A stretch of 64,000 nucleotides of DNA. Source: Oryzias latipes (lineage: Eukaryota > Chordata > Actinopteri > Beloniformes > Adrianichthyidae). The notes under the pieces were generated by a model, which made no database searches, was not told the origin of the DNA, and saw only the letters and a program-made list of their open reading frames with translations. The translations under genes and the position numbers were made by a program. Below are positions 15,417 to 27,867 of this stretch, piece by piece (within the stretch, counting starts at the first letter, position 1; every line of letters begins with the position of its first letter). The DNA is taken from assembly GCF_002234675.1 (NCBI RefSeq), contig NC_019859.2, positions 8,459,983 to 8,523,982 on the forward strand. The letters are read 5' to 3'.

Positions 15417-15446
15417 TTTCCGGTTTTGAATGGCTCAACTTCCGGT
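15417..15446. promoter_or_regulatory. Paired ETS-type sites upstream of cwc25
   Basis: TTTCCGGT (15417-15424) and ACTTCCGG (15438-15445) lie 120-150 bp upstream of the cwc25 start codon. Both carry the TTCCGG core bound by ETS/GABP factors, typical of TATA-less housekeeping promoters. Binding is inferred from the motif only. Confidence 0.45.
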
Positions 15447-15999
15447 TACATCGATGATAGCTTCACGGACCCTTTAAAAGCTCCGACTTTACACCTTTGA
15501 ATGCACGCGAATAAAACACGAAAAACACACGACGCTGATTTTTATAACTTTAGAACAAAATAATGTGAACCTCGCTGCTGCAGCCCCGTTTTCCCCTTTC
15601 ATTAGCACTCTTTTAATCCCTATAGAGTTTAGAGTAGCTTTAATTCAAACTAAATTCGAAACACCCGAAGTTAATAAATCTCTGAAAACGGCGGAATCTG
15701 AAATACAGGTTTGTAGTTTTTGTAAATGTTTGTTTCAGTCAGGGAAGCGTGCTTGAATTTTTTAGGTCCTAAAGTAAAATCATTATTTTTAACTCTTCTT
15801 AGTAACCCATGATGTTTACATCTGCTATGGCCACTTGGAGTCACATGTTTGTAGGTTTACAATAAAAATAGAATAGAATTTTTGTTACAGACTCAAAGTC
15901 CAGATGTATAATAAACAAACACATGTTCTATCTTTCTATGAAGTTTGCAGTAGATTCTGTAATTTATAACAGTGTCCTTGTCAGTCCATCACTCAGGCT

Positions 16000-17065
16000 G
16001 AAGGCACAGAGGTGGTTAAAGTCTGTGGCAAAGCTCCAGGAGGCCCTGCAGACATCAGCAGCCACAACCGGAAGTCCCCCATAAACGAAGGAGTTTTAGG
16101 GTACCCATATCCCTAAAAAAAAGAGAAGTTTATTTTAACTGGTGACCCTAGCAGTTACAGTTTTACCATTTATAACTTTAATAAAAGTCTCATTTTCTTT
16201 TCTGTTTTATTTCTTTAATGCTGACCTGTTTTGGGGTAGGGTTTTGTACAATTTTCGCTTCCGCCCATCTCGTCTGCAGCCAGGTCAAACCACTAGGGCT
16301 GGTCCACCGAGGACCTAACATTTCTGGATGTTGTGGACCCGTACCAGGTCTTGTAATGCCTATGAACATCTGGTACAAGAAACTGGAGAGGGATGGGAGT
16401 TTACCCTTTCACTTCACATGTGTTTGGCGTATTTTGGGTTCATCCCTCGCTGGGTTCCAAGAGAGGAGTATGGGGGGTGGGGTCCCCTTAAGGGTCAGTC
16501 CAGTCTCTGTTTAACCTGAATAGTAGCCTAGTTTATATTGCTGGCAGTAAGTCAGGCGTGTTTCAAATGCAAGGATGACCTTTGATATCAGTTCTACTTT
16601 GGGGATTCTTAAATTTCATCTCAACCAGAACATTTGGAGGAGACTAGTCAAGTGTTGAAGTGGCAGAAGTGAAAACTAGCTTCTCCAAGTTGGCGGGGCC
16701 ATGATTCTCCACTGGAAAAGGATGGTTTTCCCTCTCTGTGTTCGTGGAGACAATGATCTCCTGCACTGAGCAAAAGAGTTTCTGCTGGATCAGTTGTGGT
16801 ATAGAAGGAGCTGAGCCAAAAGGCAAAGCTATGCATTTACTAGTTGATCTCTCCTTTCCTTAATGTCATGACTGAAAAGATGAGATCCTGGAGACAAGCG
16901 GCTTACATAAACATCCTAAAAACCCCGGATTCTCTGGAGGGTCTTTGGTTTCTGTGCGCCTTGAAGACCTGGAGGAGGATCCTGTGGACAAGGAGGTCTG
17001 GGCATCTCCGCTGAAAATCCAACCCAGCATACGCAGAAGATGGATGGACGGAAGGTATTTTTACC
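16000..17065 (+). mobile_element. Degenerate LINE, 3' part of ORF2 and tail
   Basis: Several phrases match the 3' region of a very common teleost LINE: GAAGGAGCTGAGCCAAAAGG, GGAGACAAGCGGCTTACAT, GAGGTCTGGGCATCTCCGCT, and a terminal AAGATGGATGGACGG tail. The 16240-16550 part (CATCCCTCGCTGGGTTCC and GTCAGGCGTGTTTC) also fits that element. The reading frame is broken many times, so this is an old copy. The family name (L2, Rex or similar) is not settled by eye. Confidence 0.65.
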
Positions 17066-17069
17066 CTTT

Positions 17070-18285
17070 TTTTGGTTTTGTTTCTTTTACACATTTCTTT
17101 TCAAAATAAAATGATAAATCCATTATTATTCATCATAAACTCCAAATAGACTTGCTTATAAATGTTACTATCAATGACAAAGTACCTTAAAAGTTTAGTT
17201 CTTATAATTCTATTCTTTATACGTGTATTAACTGCTGCAAAAACAGGCAGTAAAACAAACAACTTGGTTCCAGTTTGTACTTTTCTCATAAAATAAAGAC
17301 AAGACATAAAAAAACCTGTAGTTTTATTTCTCTTTAATTGACAATCATAGATTAAATAGAAGTTACAACTTTGTGTTTAATTTATTTATTACAGTTTCCA
17401 CAACTAAGGCACTTTATGTAAAAACCAGTTTCTGTAAAATGAAATATAATAAATCTATCTAAAAGAGCATCAACAAATATTAATAATACTAGTCAATAAG
17501 CAGCGATTGACTAAAATTTAAGCAGTCTTCAATAGCTTCTATGTATAAATATAAACTTTCATCCTCCCTTAAAGTTTCTGGGTTTATCTTCTGTAATGAA
17601 GTTCACACTTCCTAACATCCTGCATGCTACTCGACTACAGATTATGCAATAGTGATTATGGAAGTTTAAAGAAAAACCTTAAAATTAAAACTTATTTTCC
17701 TCATTATTGTCTTCTCTGTTCTCTTTATTCTGTCATTTTTTGATCAGTTTTTATTCCATCTTTAACAAAAGTGTGTCTCTTTTTAATAAAAAAAAAAAAA
17801 TCTAATAGTAGTTCTACTGCACTGTAATTTTTCAGATTTGTGAAACTGCTCATGTTTGCATTCACCTCCTTAATGTTGTCATCTTTCTTTTAAATATTAG
17901 AGATGATCTTGACCAGAATCTACCCATAAAGAGACTGAATTTTGAAAAATGTGCAACATTACTCATAAACTTGCTCTGCTTGAGCGGTTTTTTTTAACCA
18001 GGTGAAATTAAATTTTTATTCGAGACATTATTTCAAGGAAACATGAGTATTTTTTGCTGCTATGATCTTTGGTCACAAGAGGGCAGCAGAGCTACCAATG
18101 TTGGTGTAATTTACTTATTTTGACGAAAGGAAATACGTACTAAACAAAACATTGTTTTCATTTTCTTTCCAGCACACAAGTCAAAAATATATATTATTTG
18201 TATGTCTTTGGTATTTGTTACACTTTTAAAAGCTCACCAGCTTCTTCAAAGATTTTTTTGTGGTCTTTCGTAAAGGCCTTTAGTG
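17070..18285. other. Gene-free AT-rich stretch
   Basis: No protein-coding signal, RNA gene or clear repeat recognised. Short homopolymers only. Confidence 0.5.
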
Positions 18286-18287
18286 TG

Positions 18288-18886
18288 TTTCAAAGTCCCA
18301 CTCTGATCCTCTTTTATTTATTTTCAAAGTGTTTCCATTGGTATGTTAATTATGATTATGCCGCTTATAGTCAAGATAAACAAAACTAGTATCTTTTTTT
18401 TTTACATAATTTCTGCAGATCGGCAGTACTTTATTTGAAATTTCCCTCTACATTGTGGATGGGACCATTGGCGTGGAGCAACAACCCCCTTTCCCCTCCT
18501 GGTTTCTGAGAGCTCTCTGTTTACAGTCTCTCCTGTTAGCTTACATCCCTTACCAACAAAAATGGCAAGCTATCCAGATGTACAGTCTAGAGCCAGATGG
18601 CTCGGACTAAGAGATTTATGGATCTATTTTGTTTACAAGTGGAAGCATCAGAATGGAGCAGAACAGGGAGCTTGAGTATTTTCTACGTCACAAATAACCT
18701 CTTTTTTCAATCACGTTTTTTATGGTCTGCTCCTTTTTTCGTGTTCATAACCATTTGAACAAAGACATTCTCATAATTGTAATTTTAAGCTAAATTTTCT
18801 CAATATATGTCCTCCATCATCAGAAAAACACCACATGAACATGGTAAAAAGCAAAAACAACACAATTTTCATCGGAGTCATTAACT
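18288..18886 (+). repeat. Family A TIR element, long copy
   Basis: It starts AAAGTCCCACTCTGATC and ends near TTTTCATCGGAGTC. It shares with the 30.2-kb copy the blocks TTTCTGAGAGCTCTCTGTTT, CTCCTGTTAGCTTA, CAACAAAAATGGC and GCATCAGAATGG, in order. About 600 bp, non-coding. Confidence 0.75.
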
Positions 18887-19251
18887 AGCAATTTAAAAAA
18901 AAGAAAGAAACCCGCCTCAAACTAAAGTAGAAAAGTAACAGAATGCCGAGGGTCATCATGAAAACTAACCTCAAAAGGAAAATCTAAATTGGTCCATTTG
19001 AAGAAGCAAACTTTCAGATTTGACAAAAGTTTTAAGTGCTGCTAGAAATTCAAATTCGCTAATTTAGCAAGAAATGCTAACTCTGACCGGTTCTGGCATC
19101 TCAAAACAGCGTAGCAACACAGCCAGATAGATCTAAAACCCAAACAGTCACGTGTTGAGTCCACACACGCTTTTGTTTCACAAACTAGACAAAAAGTAAC
19201 TAGAACAAATACATTTTTTTGGACGTTTCCTCTGTTGATCATTTTGATTTC

Positions 19252-19391
19252 TTTAAGGGTCCACATCATGCTATTCTTAAGCCTTTCGTATTACAGCTTT
19301 GGACCGTTTTGTTTTTTTTTGTGAGGAGTTAACATTATAATACACTTAAAAGCTCAAGAAGTTAACTTTGGATGATATAGGCCCTTTAAAA
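19252..19391 (-). repeat. Family B MITE, short copy
   Basis: Left end TTTAAGGGTCCACATCATGC and right end GATATAGGCCCTTTAAA are imperfect inverted repeats. The interior TAATACACTTAAAAGCTC is the reverse complement of the 34.2-kb copy. About 140 bp, so internally deleted. Confidence 0.75.
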
Positions 19392-19399
19392 AAAAGTGT

Positions 19400-20990
19400 T
19401 GGTCAAGGAGGCAATATAATTTTGTTACCCATCAAAGTTTGGATGCCAACGCCTCGGCTTAGAAAGTAGCTATTGGCTTTTGTGAAAGTCCGCTGGAGGT
19501 ATCGGCAGCATTTGGCTCAACCAGGTGCTTTCAATTTTGTCTAAAAAAAACCTGCAAAATTCAAAAGTCAGTCACTCTAATGGAAGCCATTTCAAAAAAA
19601 TTTTTTACGCCTGTCCAATCCCCCCCAGAAAAGAAAAAAAAATTCAATTTTTTTTATCTTATAATTTTTCAAAAACTGATTCATAATTAATATTTAGACA
19701 GCCGAGTTATCTTGAGATAATAAAAGCTGTTAACTCCTGTAAATAAACCATGGTATTAAGAAAATGCTTGCCTGGAAATTGGGAGGTTGTGTGTCCGATC
19801 TTACCAAAAACATATAAAAATAATTTTAGAGATTATGATTGCACCTTACTCCTCCAGCGGGTTGACATGAAAGAAAATTTCACGCACCCAGCTGTGGAAA
19901 ACTGGTGGTCTTTTATATTTAAATTTGTAAATACAACACAAAATAGGATAAAATTATATTTCCACCCATTGACATCAACAGAAGCCATCTTGATTTGGTA
20001 CTAAGTCTTTGTATGTCTAAGCTTACATACATTTTACTGACTGAAAATACAAACTCAAGGGGGATAATATAAAATCTATGTTAAAAACCTTAAAATAATG
20101 ATATAAAAAACTACTTGTTTTTGATAGTTGGTAGGGGTTGGTTATTCTATTTGGCCCTCTAATGCTAATCCACTCATTCTTGTTCACATTGACATTTTTT
20201 CTCTTTCCCCAAAACAAAAAAGACCGGCTTAAGTAGAATATTCTATTTCATTGTTTGTAAAACAAAAACAACAACTGCATTTTCTATAAAACTGTTTCCA
20301 AAATTATGTTTTGGTTATTTTAAATGTTTTTTATTTTCAAACAAATCCTCACTCCTGTGGACTTTGTGCTATAAACTTGAGAAAAACGTTTCATTTTCTG
20401 AAGATAAAACTAGTCAAATTGCATGCTTTCATGCTGTCTTGAGACTTCCACAGAAAAGCTGTCACCGACAGTAAAAACTTAAACAATAGACGGAAAAACG
20501 CAACGTGGTGCTGAGAGAAGGGGGGATGCATCTCACCACAGGTGCGTTTTGTTTGTTTCTCATATTACTGCCTTTTTGATCCACCGTTGAGAGCGAAAAC
20601 ATTGATGGATCTGTTGTTTCCTGCTGTCGCCAACGTGTTCCAACAGAAACCAGTTTCCCATCCAGGTCAGCTTCCACTTCTAGACGGCTCTTTGAACGTT
20701 CAGGCTCAGCTTGTTGTGATTCGTCCTCCTCCTCTCAGAAGCAACGCGCTGCCTTGGTTTGCTCCGTCCTGAATACCTGTTCACATTGTGTCGTTGTTTG
20801 ACTGTCATCAAGTCCTTTCTGCTGTCAGACTGTGTGAAAATAAACACGCCTCTGGCGATCAGCCGTCACATTGTAGAACACTCGATCTTAATATTCAATC
20901 CTAATATATTATGTAACTGTTTCATTTGACTGAAAGCAAACTTTCACATAAAGAAATATTCGTCATCTTTTTGAAACGGGTCTGTTTTTG
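19400..20990. other. Stretch downstream of sp6 without recognised genes
   Basis: AT-rich sequence to about 20450, then more balanced DNA that probably includes the sp6 3' UTR (sp6 is on the minus strand and ends at 21259). I could not fix its polyadenylation site. Confidence 0.45.
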
Positions 20991-21258
20991 TTGCACTGAT
21001 GTGTTTCAGACCAGCCGCCGTTTTTCTGTGGCCTCCTCCTGGTTGCAGCTCTCGCTTTGGCTCAGCAACCTTCTTTGTGACCTTCTGGACCTAGAAGGAC
21101 ATCCTCCTGTGTCCGTGAGCTCCAAACAGCTTCACCCTTCTACGTTTCTGTCCCGTCAGTCAAATCTTTCACCTACTCTCTATTCTACTGCAATTCTATG
21201 CCACCTCTGTATCGGAGCGGGAAGCAGCCGGCGTACCCTGAACTAATCGGAGGTGAAG

Positions 21259-22149
21259 TTAGCTGGCCTGGCCTGAGGGGTCTGCCTCACACTTCAGCTT
21301 CAGCGGGGGCTCTGCCCCGTCAGACGTTGACTGCGGGGGCGTGGCCCCATCAAAGCCTTTATCTGCCCTCCCCTCTCCGTTCACCCGCTCCTCGCCTTGT
21401 CCCGGCGGGGACTCGTGTGTGCGCATGTGCTTTGCGAGATGATCATTGCGCATGAACACTCTAGGACACAACGCACAGCTGAACTTTTTGGCGCCGGTAT
21501 GTGTCTGTAGGTGGCGCTGCAGTTCATCCGAGCGGGTGAATCTTTTGCCGCAGAAGAGCCAGTTGCAGACGAAGGGCCGGTCGCCGCTGTGCCAGCGCAG
21601 GTGGGCCTTCAGGTGGGAGGTTTTGGCGTAGGCTTTACCGCAGCCGGGAATGTGGCAGTTGTGCATGTGCTTCCTCCTGCTGTCATCGGGGCTCTGGCCC
21701 ATCTGCTCCGCATGGACGCAGTTGGGGCAGCGGCACACCGCTTGACCGGCGCCCCTGGAGGAGGAACGGCGCTGCGGTTTTGGCCGATGTGACACCGAGG
21801 TCTCCGGAGGTTCCTCCAGGGAGTACGCCTCCTGCTGCAGCATATCAGAGGCCATCGGCTCCATCTTGAAGCCATCCTGCGGATAAAGGTGGGGCGAATG
21901 CGACGCCGGAGATAGCTGGGCTGGTGGCAGTGTGCACAGTTGTGGGTCGGACCCATAGGGCCCTAAGGAGGGCTGAAGCCCCATGGAGCTCCCTGGACTC
22001 ACAGGAGGCAATCCTTGTGCAGTTTGCAGGTCAATCCAGCTCCCTGCTTGCACATCACGATGAAGATCCCACCAGGAGGGAATGTTCATGTCGTCTGAGC
22101 TGCCACCAGGTGGTGCTGTCCTCAGCCACGGCTCATAGGGGTGGGCCAT
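21259..22149 (-). CDS. sp6: Transcription factor Sp6 (C2H2 zinc-finger, main coding exon)
   Basis: A nuclear GC-box-binding activator of the Sp5-Sp9 group. In mammals Sp6 (epiprofin) acts in skin, tooth and limb ectoderm. The 296-residue frame contains the buttonhead box CRCPNC (residues 139-144) and three C2H2 fingers: C165/C170/H183/H187, C195/C200/H213/H217 and C225/C228/H241/H245. The DNA-contact helices read [16 protein letters not shown] and RNDHLAKH, as in Sp factors. The N-terminal [10 protein letters not shown] and SWWDLH correspond to MSHHYESWFR and SWWDLH of human SP6. The frame stays open upstream of this ATG as [10 protein letters not shown], resembling human sequence before that Met, so the true start may lie in an upstream exon. 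Human SP6 is about 376 aa. The next gene, scrn2, is also SP6's neighbour in human, which favours sp6 over other Sp paralogs. Confidence 0.9.
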   Translation of the reverse strand: MAHPYEPWLRTAPPGGSSDDMNIPSWWDLHRDVQAGSWIDLQTAQGLPPVSPGSSMGLQPSLGPYGSDPQLCTLPPAQLSPASHSPHLYPQDGFKMEPMASDMLQQEAYSLEEPPETSVSHRPKPQRRSSSRGAGQAVCRCPNCVHAEQMGQSPDDSRRKHMHNCHIPGCGKAYAKTSHLKAHLRWHSGDRPFVCNWLFCGKRFTRSDELQRHLQTHTGAKKFSCALCPRVFMRNDHLAKHMRTHESPPGQGEERVNGEGRADKGFDGATPPQSTSDGAEPPLKLKCEADPSGQAS

Positions 22150-22379
22150 GTGAGCAGCTGGTTTGTAAGCCGGACTGTGGATGAATTGATGTCTTCTTAG
22201 GTAAATCAGAAGCTCAGCACATGGCCAAATGATCGTACATTAAAAAGATCTGCAAAAAGAAACACAAAAATAGTATTAGCGGTTTTAGCTAGCCATGTTA
22301 AAGTTCTTGAGAATTCCCAAATTGATAACTCTACGTTAAATTAATGGTACACAACCTTCTACTGAGGGGCACAAAGGAC

Positions 22380-22560
22380 GTACAGTGGGGCAAAAAAGTA
22401 ATTTTCAGTCACCAATTTTGCAAGTTGTCACACATAAATAATAAGAAAGGGCTGTAATGTTTTCATAGGTGCAGAACTCTCATCTTTTACTTGTAGAATC
22501 TGTGACTTAATTGACTTAGCTGGTTCAGTTAGTCGTATCAATCTCCACCTTCACAGTTCT
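22380..22560 (+). mobile_element. Tc1/mariner terminal remnant
   Basis: It begins TACAGTGGGGCAAAAAAGTA and continues with CACCAATTTTGCAAGTT, wording typical of the inverted end of a common fish Tc1-like transposon, with TA at the edge. No transposase or opposite end is recognisable nearby. Confidence 0.55.
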
Positions 22561-23437
22561 GTTCTTTGTTCTCAACTGATAAAAAAATTGCCACAAAAGG
22601 ATATGGTTCATACATTTGCTAGGATTGCCACATAATAACTTATGTTTACTATTTCTCAGTGTGAAGACTAATGCAATCTAAGGTCAACTCAAAAATATAA
22701 TCTCTCCAAAGTCTGCCACATGAAAAGGACGGAAGGCGACAGCTCCTTTTAATTTGGAGTTAACTTTAAAAATACATTTTGCACTCAGCTGAACTGTTCC
22801 ACACTGTTTTTTGAATAACCGTAACTCGTCAACTGTTTGTGCACTTAGTGTAATTCCAGTGGATTCTGTCAGAAACTGAGGAAAGCAGATTTGCCCCAAT
22901 ATGAAACACTTTACTCCACTAAAGTGTAGTAATGCTGCATGAAAATCTGTTGGGATTAGATTAATTGCGCAAACTGTTGAGCGTCTGTTATTTGATGTTG
23001 CTGGCGACAGCTCCAGTTTTAAAAAGGTTAAGAATTTCTATACAACTATAAATTCTAGTTTAATCAATCACTGCACAAAATTCTCATCTAAATTTTAAAG
23101 TGGAAAAAGGTAGAAGAAAAGCGCTCACATATCAAGTATCAAATGTTTTTTTTTTTTTAATCAATTCCAAAAATTATGAAGGAAAAGTAGCAGCTGAGAC
23201 TGAAAAGTTCTTGAACAGGTACTTTTTCCTGTGCTAAGAGTGAAACACGTTTTTAGAAAAAACCACAGATTAGCTTGTAGCCACGTGAAGCTCCACTAGC
23301 GCAACAGCGGATGAGGGCTTGCTTAAGGGTTACCACAGTTGGGTGAAAGGTTTGGGAATCTGTTCCACCGATCGAACCAGTGACCCTCTGGCAGACCGGC
23401 CATGTCAGTGACCACAAAGACATCAGGATGGGTTGGC

Positions 23438-23727
23438 CCCTTGAAGTCCCACTTGGATCATGTTTTTATATATTTAAAAAGTGTTCCCAGTGGTCTTTTA
23501 ATTACGATTATGCCATTTTTCCTCCCTGTGCCAGAAAGCTCTCTGTTTGCATGCTCTGCAAGTCATGCATCAGAATGGAGCGGATCAGGGAGCTTTAGTC
23601 CCGTCCAGTATATTTTCCAGATTCACAGTTATTCCCAAAAAATACACGTCCTCCAGCATGAGAATAATGCTACAAGAACATGTTAAAAACATGCAAACCA
23701 CAGTTTTCAGAGGAGTGGGTCTTTAAC
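23438..23727 (+). repeat. Family A TIR element, short copy
   Basis: It starts GAAGTCCCACTTGGATCA and ends AGGAGTGGGTCTTTAA, an imperfect inverted pair. The blocks TTTTAATTACGATTATGCC and ACAAGAACATGTTAAAAAC match the other copies. About 290 bp, so internally deleted relative to the 18.3-kb copy. Confidence 0.75.
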
Positions 23728-24914
23728 ACAAGGGTACAGGGTGGCTTTCTGCTTTCAAGTGTCCAAAATCCAAACTGTTAGACTTTTTTAAAATCCAGTT
23801 TTCACATTCAGCATTGGAATAGAAAGATGGAAGCCATGCAGCCAAAGCAGACTTCAAGCATCTTTCAATTCGGAGGAGTTTTTTTGCAGATCTGTATTTC
23901 TGGATTAAAGCTTCACCCTTTCGGGTCCAAATATTGTGTACATCATTTAAAAAAACAAATACCCCCCCCCCCTCCTTTCCCATTGCCATGGATACAACCG
24001 TTCTCACGCTGCATGTCCATGAAGACATGGAAGGGGGGGGGTAAACGTGTCCAGACAGAGGCCTGCCACATGCATCCGCTGCCAGGTACTTCCCATGGAA
24101 GACAGTCAAAGACGAGCGCAGAGAGCGACAACAGCGCAGGCCGTTCGCGCTCTGAGCCGGGGGGGTTGGACGAAGAAGACGGGGAGTGTTGACAGGAGAA
24201 CAGCTCGGTGGAGGAAGACGTTCCAGGGAGGTATGGCTGTGGGCCAAAGTCTATTTGTATGTTTTTGAGGTTTGTGAAGATGAAGCCTGGCAGACAGAAG
24301 AACCAGTTTTTTTTTTCAATGGATCACTTTTGATTTATGACAACAGGCCCCCAGGCGGGGTACAAGACAGAGACGTGTAAAACGCCCCGCCTGTTGCACG
24401 CTGGCGGCAAGGAAGGCTCCACCATCCGCAGACTGACGGCGCTCTGGAGACAGAGATCCAGAGTCCAACAACAACAGCAGAACAGTTACTTCATGTGTAT
24501 AATTAAGGGCCCGCTGAGATTGTATCCTGTCCCCAACACACCGCAGGAATGTGCGCTTTGGCCATGCTGGCCGCCAGTGAAGGGGGCGTGGCCACAGATT
24601 CCTGCAGGTGATGGAAGGCTTGTTAAAGTTTTGTGCCAAACCAGCTTGCAAAGAGATCTTTCAGTACGACAGGAAGCCTTTTTGTCGGTCTTCATCAACG
24701 CCATGAATCAAAGATAACAAGATCAGCTTTAAAAACAAAAAAAGAAAATAAACCTCAGTCAAATAATTCAACAACCAAAAAAAAAAAACAAAAAAAAAAG
24801 GGATCCAATGAAAACTCAACAAACACAAAACCTGCAGTCAGGAAAGCTTGATGCAACGGTCACACCGGGTATCAAGAAAGCGATGCATGCAAGTTCTTGA
24901 ACGCGCTCTTAGCA

Positions 24915-25308
24915 GACGGTGTTCACACTGGACGGTCACTGCTTAAGCATGTACGCACAGCGGGAAGAGGCTCGGTGTTGATGATACGGTGCAAATCGGG
25001 TGAATCATTTAATTCAATTTATGAAAGACCTGCTGTCATGTCATTCCTGCTGGGCACAAACTGCAATTATTAATTTCTCCTCCATGATCTATTTTTAAAC
25101 GGTTGGTACTTCCATGAATTAAAAAGGACGCCATTCATACGTCACTACCAAATCCCTGATTGGTCAACTGCTTTACCTTTCAATGGGAGTTCAACCGCCC
25201 AAAAACGGTTGTAGATACTTGCGTAGCTTTGTGTGAATGGAAGAGTTTGGAACAAGAAAGGACAAGACGCTTTGGCGAGGCCGGTGTGAACGTGGCTTTA
25301 GAATTCCA
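24915..25308 (+). repeat. Family C dispersed repeat, complete-looking copy
   Basis: Ends GTGTTCACACTGGACG and GGCCGGTGTGAACGTGGC form an imperfect inverted repeat. The middle carries GTCACTACCAAATCCCTGAT and other blocks shared with the copies at 4.7, 39.4 and 45.3 kb. About 390 bp, non-coding. Confidence 0.7.
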
Positions 25309-25309
25309 C

Positions 25310-25560
25310 CACAGTGAGGACGACCACCTCAACCCACATCTTCCCTCTTTCAGAGCGGCATTTGGCAATTCTCTAACATCAAACTCCAGAGCAAAACTCT
25401 TTTTTTACGCCAATACAACCGTCCTGAGTGTTAAAGCTGAGAGTCCCATTTTCAGAGTCTTTGGTAAGCCTCCACGGTGGATTTGAACTCACGACCTTCC
25501 ATTTTTAGGGCAGATTTTCTACCACAAGGCCGCTGAGCTGGTAGAGGCTGTTTTCTTTGG
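25310..25560 (-). repeat. tRNA-derived SINE
   Basis: On the minus strand the head reads AGCGGCCTTGTGGTAGAA (A box) and GGTCGTGAGTTCAAATCCAC (B box). It is followed by an AAGACTCTGAAAATGGGA body like a well-known teleost SINE. The body ends near the family C copy. Confidence 0.7.
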
Positions 25561-25847
25561 GGCAGGTGTGAAAATTCACCTGAACTCGGATAGGGTTCAC
25601 TTCAGACAAAAACACAACTTTATCGTAAATTAAGTAAGGAGAGGAAAACTGCAAGTGACCAAAACAAAACAGGCTTTACGGTTTGGTACCGCAAAAAAAC
25701 TTAAATGAAAAACATAAAAGGTCTAAGATGATAAAGAACCGTTCTTTTACGTTTTCACTGAATGCCGCTTGAAAATGAAGTGCAAATATTTCAATTTTAA
25801 TGCTGTGTTTTTTATTTTTAGGCTGAACCCTTTAAGATGTTATCTAC

Positions 25848-26215
25848 TTGGGGCGACAGTGGCTCAGGTGGTTGAGCGGGTCGTCCAATGATCAAAGGGT
25901 TGGCGGTTCAATCCCCGCTCCCACCAGCCAAAATGTCGCTGTGTCCTTGGGCAAGACACTTCACCCTCCTTGCCTCCAGTGTGGCTCCACTGGTGTGCGA
26001 ATGCGCATGAATGATCCCGGTGATGGTCAGAGGGGCCGTAGGCGCAAAATGGCAGCCACGCCTCTGTCAGTCTGCCCCAGGGCAGCTGTGGCTACAACCG
26101 TAGCTTACCATCACCAAGTATGAATGAGGAGTGAATGAATAATGGACACACTGTAAGCGCTTTGGGTGTCTTGAAAAGTGCAGATAAATCCAATCCATTA
26201 TTATTATTATTACTT
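25848..26215 (+). repeat. tRNA-derived SINE with (ATT)n tail
   Basis: The head GTGGCTCAGGTGGTTGAGCG and B box GGCGGTTCAATCCCCG, then CTTGGGCAAGACACTTCACC, the 3' motif TGTAAGCGCTTTGGG and a CCATTATTATTATTATTA tail. This is the standard layout of a fish tRNA SINE. A short open frame across it is not a gene. Confidence 0.85.
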
Positions 26216-27815
26216 CTAAACCATAATGATGCTATTTTTTTCTCCCAAATTGTTATTTTATAGAAGAAATCCCAAAGTTGGGCATTGTTAGAAAGATTTT
26301 TAAGAACATTAGGGCTTAAGTCTCCATAATTTAACCTTCAAAAGATTCGTGACAGGAAGCAAATTTATTAAAACAAAGTTTCTTTGAGTCACAGCAGCTC
26401 CGAGTTGCTTTCTGAGCAGAATGAAATCGTAAAGCAATTAGTTTGGCATCCCCTAATTAAAGGTCCGATATTGAAGGTCAGCCTGATTTATTTCACGTCA
26501 GCCCGGAGCCGGAGCGGCTGCTCTGTAATTTCTGGAGAATGCCCAGACTTACAGTGGGACGGTTCACGCAGAGACTCTGCAGCCGCTGACAGGACCGTAA
26601 ACAAACCCCGGCTCAGGCATGCTCCTCCGGCTGTGAAACCGCCCCGAGCTCTCCGAGTACCTCAGGAAAACAGGTGGCGTTAGGTCGGCCCCCAATGACA
26701 GAGCCGGGGGTCATAAAACCTGCCCGACCAAGACCCGGCATGGTCGGAGTTTTACAAGTCTGAGGCCCAATGACGGTTTTATTACGACAAAAACAAAAAC
26801 GCCGGAATGGAAAGTTTAGAATCCTAAGAAGGAGATGAAAGATTTGGGTCCCAGATGTCAGAGTGTGTGGGAACCGGCTCCAGGAGGCGGACGCTGCTGC
26901 ACAGCTCTTAGACAGGGGTCACCTTAGAAGTCCCTTTAATGACAAACTTCAAACGCATTTCAGTCCAACTCAAACGAGCTCAGCGGCCAAGTTCAAGAGA
27001 AACATGTCAAAACAAACTGCAAAAAACGGATCTGAACCGTCTGAAATTTTTTTTTTGGGCTGCACACCTGAGCGAGGATTACACTGGCGACGTGCAGCGC
27101 TGTTTTTCTAATCTCGGCTAATCTGCTCCTCTGAGCTCGAACTGTGGGATGAAGAGCAGAGGTCCTTCAGACACAAAGGACGTCATTTTATTCCTAGGCA
27201 AAGAAAAGAGAAGAGGTTTGTGCAGTTTTAAATATTTCGGGTTACTTTAAATCCAGATCTGCATTCGGCGCGTTCACACAGCAAAATAAAAACCGGATTT
27301 CACGCCAGACTCGAGACTTTTTAATCGAAAAAGCACAAAAAATTGCAGCAGGTTTATCTGGCTTTTTTTAAATTTAGGAATTATTTCATATTGTTAAGTA
27401 AAAACATTATTTTATTTCTTCTAAATGACTGAAAAAACACTGGAAACAAAATGCTTTTATTCCAAATCTTTGTAACTTTTGCAACATTAAATGTCAGTTT
27501 TTCTAAAACCTTAAAACCGCATCTATGACTGAAAGAAACTAATCAAAACATTTAAACACAAATATAGAAAAACAGCTATGTTTTGTTTATCACTCCTTTA
27601 GTTCTATTGCAAGATATTGAGTAAATCTATTTGAAATACTTCATCCACAAATAACTGGTCGTTGGATACTTTTGCATCAAAAACTTTTGCTAATTTTTTA
27701 CATACCTGTATTTAAAAACGGAAAAATGTTCTTAAAGAGTCAAAAGAGCAGGATTTCTAAGTCATTCGCCAAGCAACAAACACACAACAGTCAGTGATTA
27801 ACATTGTATTTTTAG

Positions 27816-27867
<52 letters not shown>

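Noticed and set aside
21511-22184. Plus-strand frames opposite sp6
   Set aside because: Shadows of the GC-rich zinc-finger exon with no independent similarity.
23723-24247. A 174-codon minus-strand frame
   Set aside because: No recognisable domain, C/G-run-driven composition, no matching splice sites, and it overlaps a family A repeat end.
25845-25930. A possible tRNA gene (A and B boxes)
   Set aside because: The body and (ATT)n tail downstream are those of a SINE, and the sequence does not fold into a proper cloverleaf.
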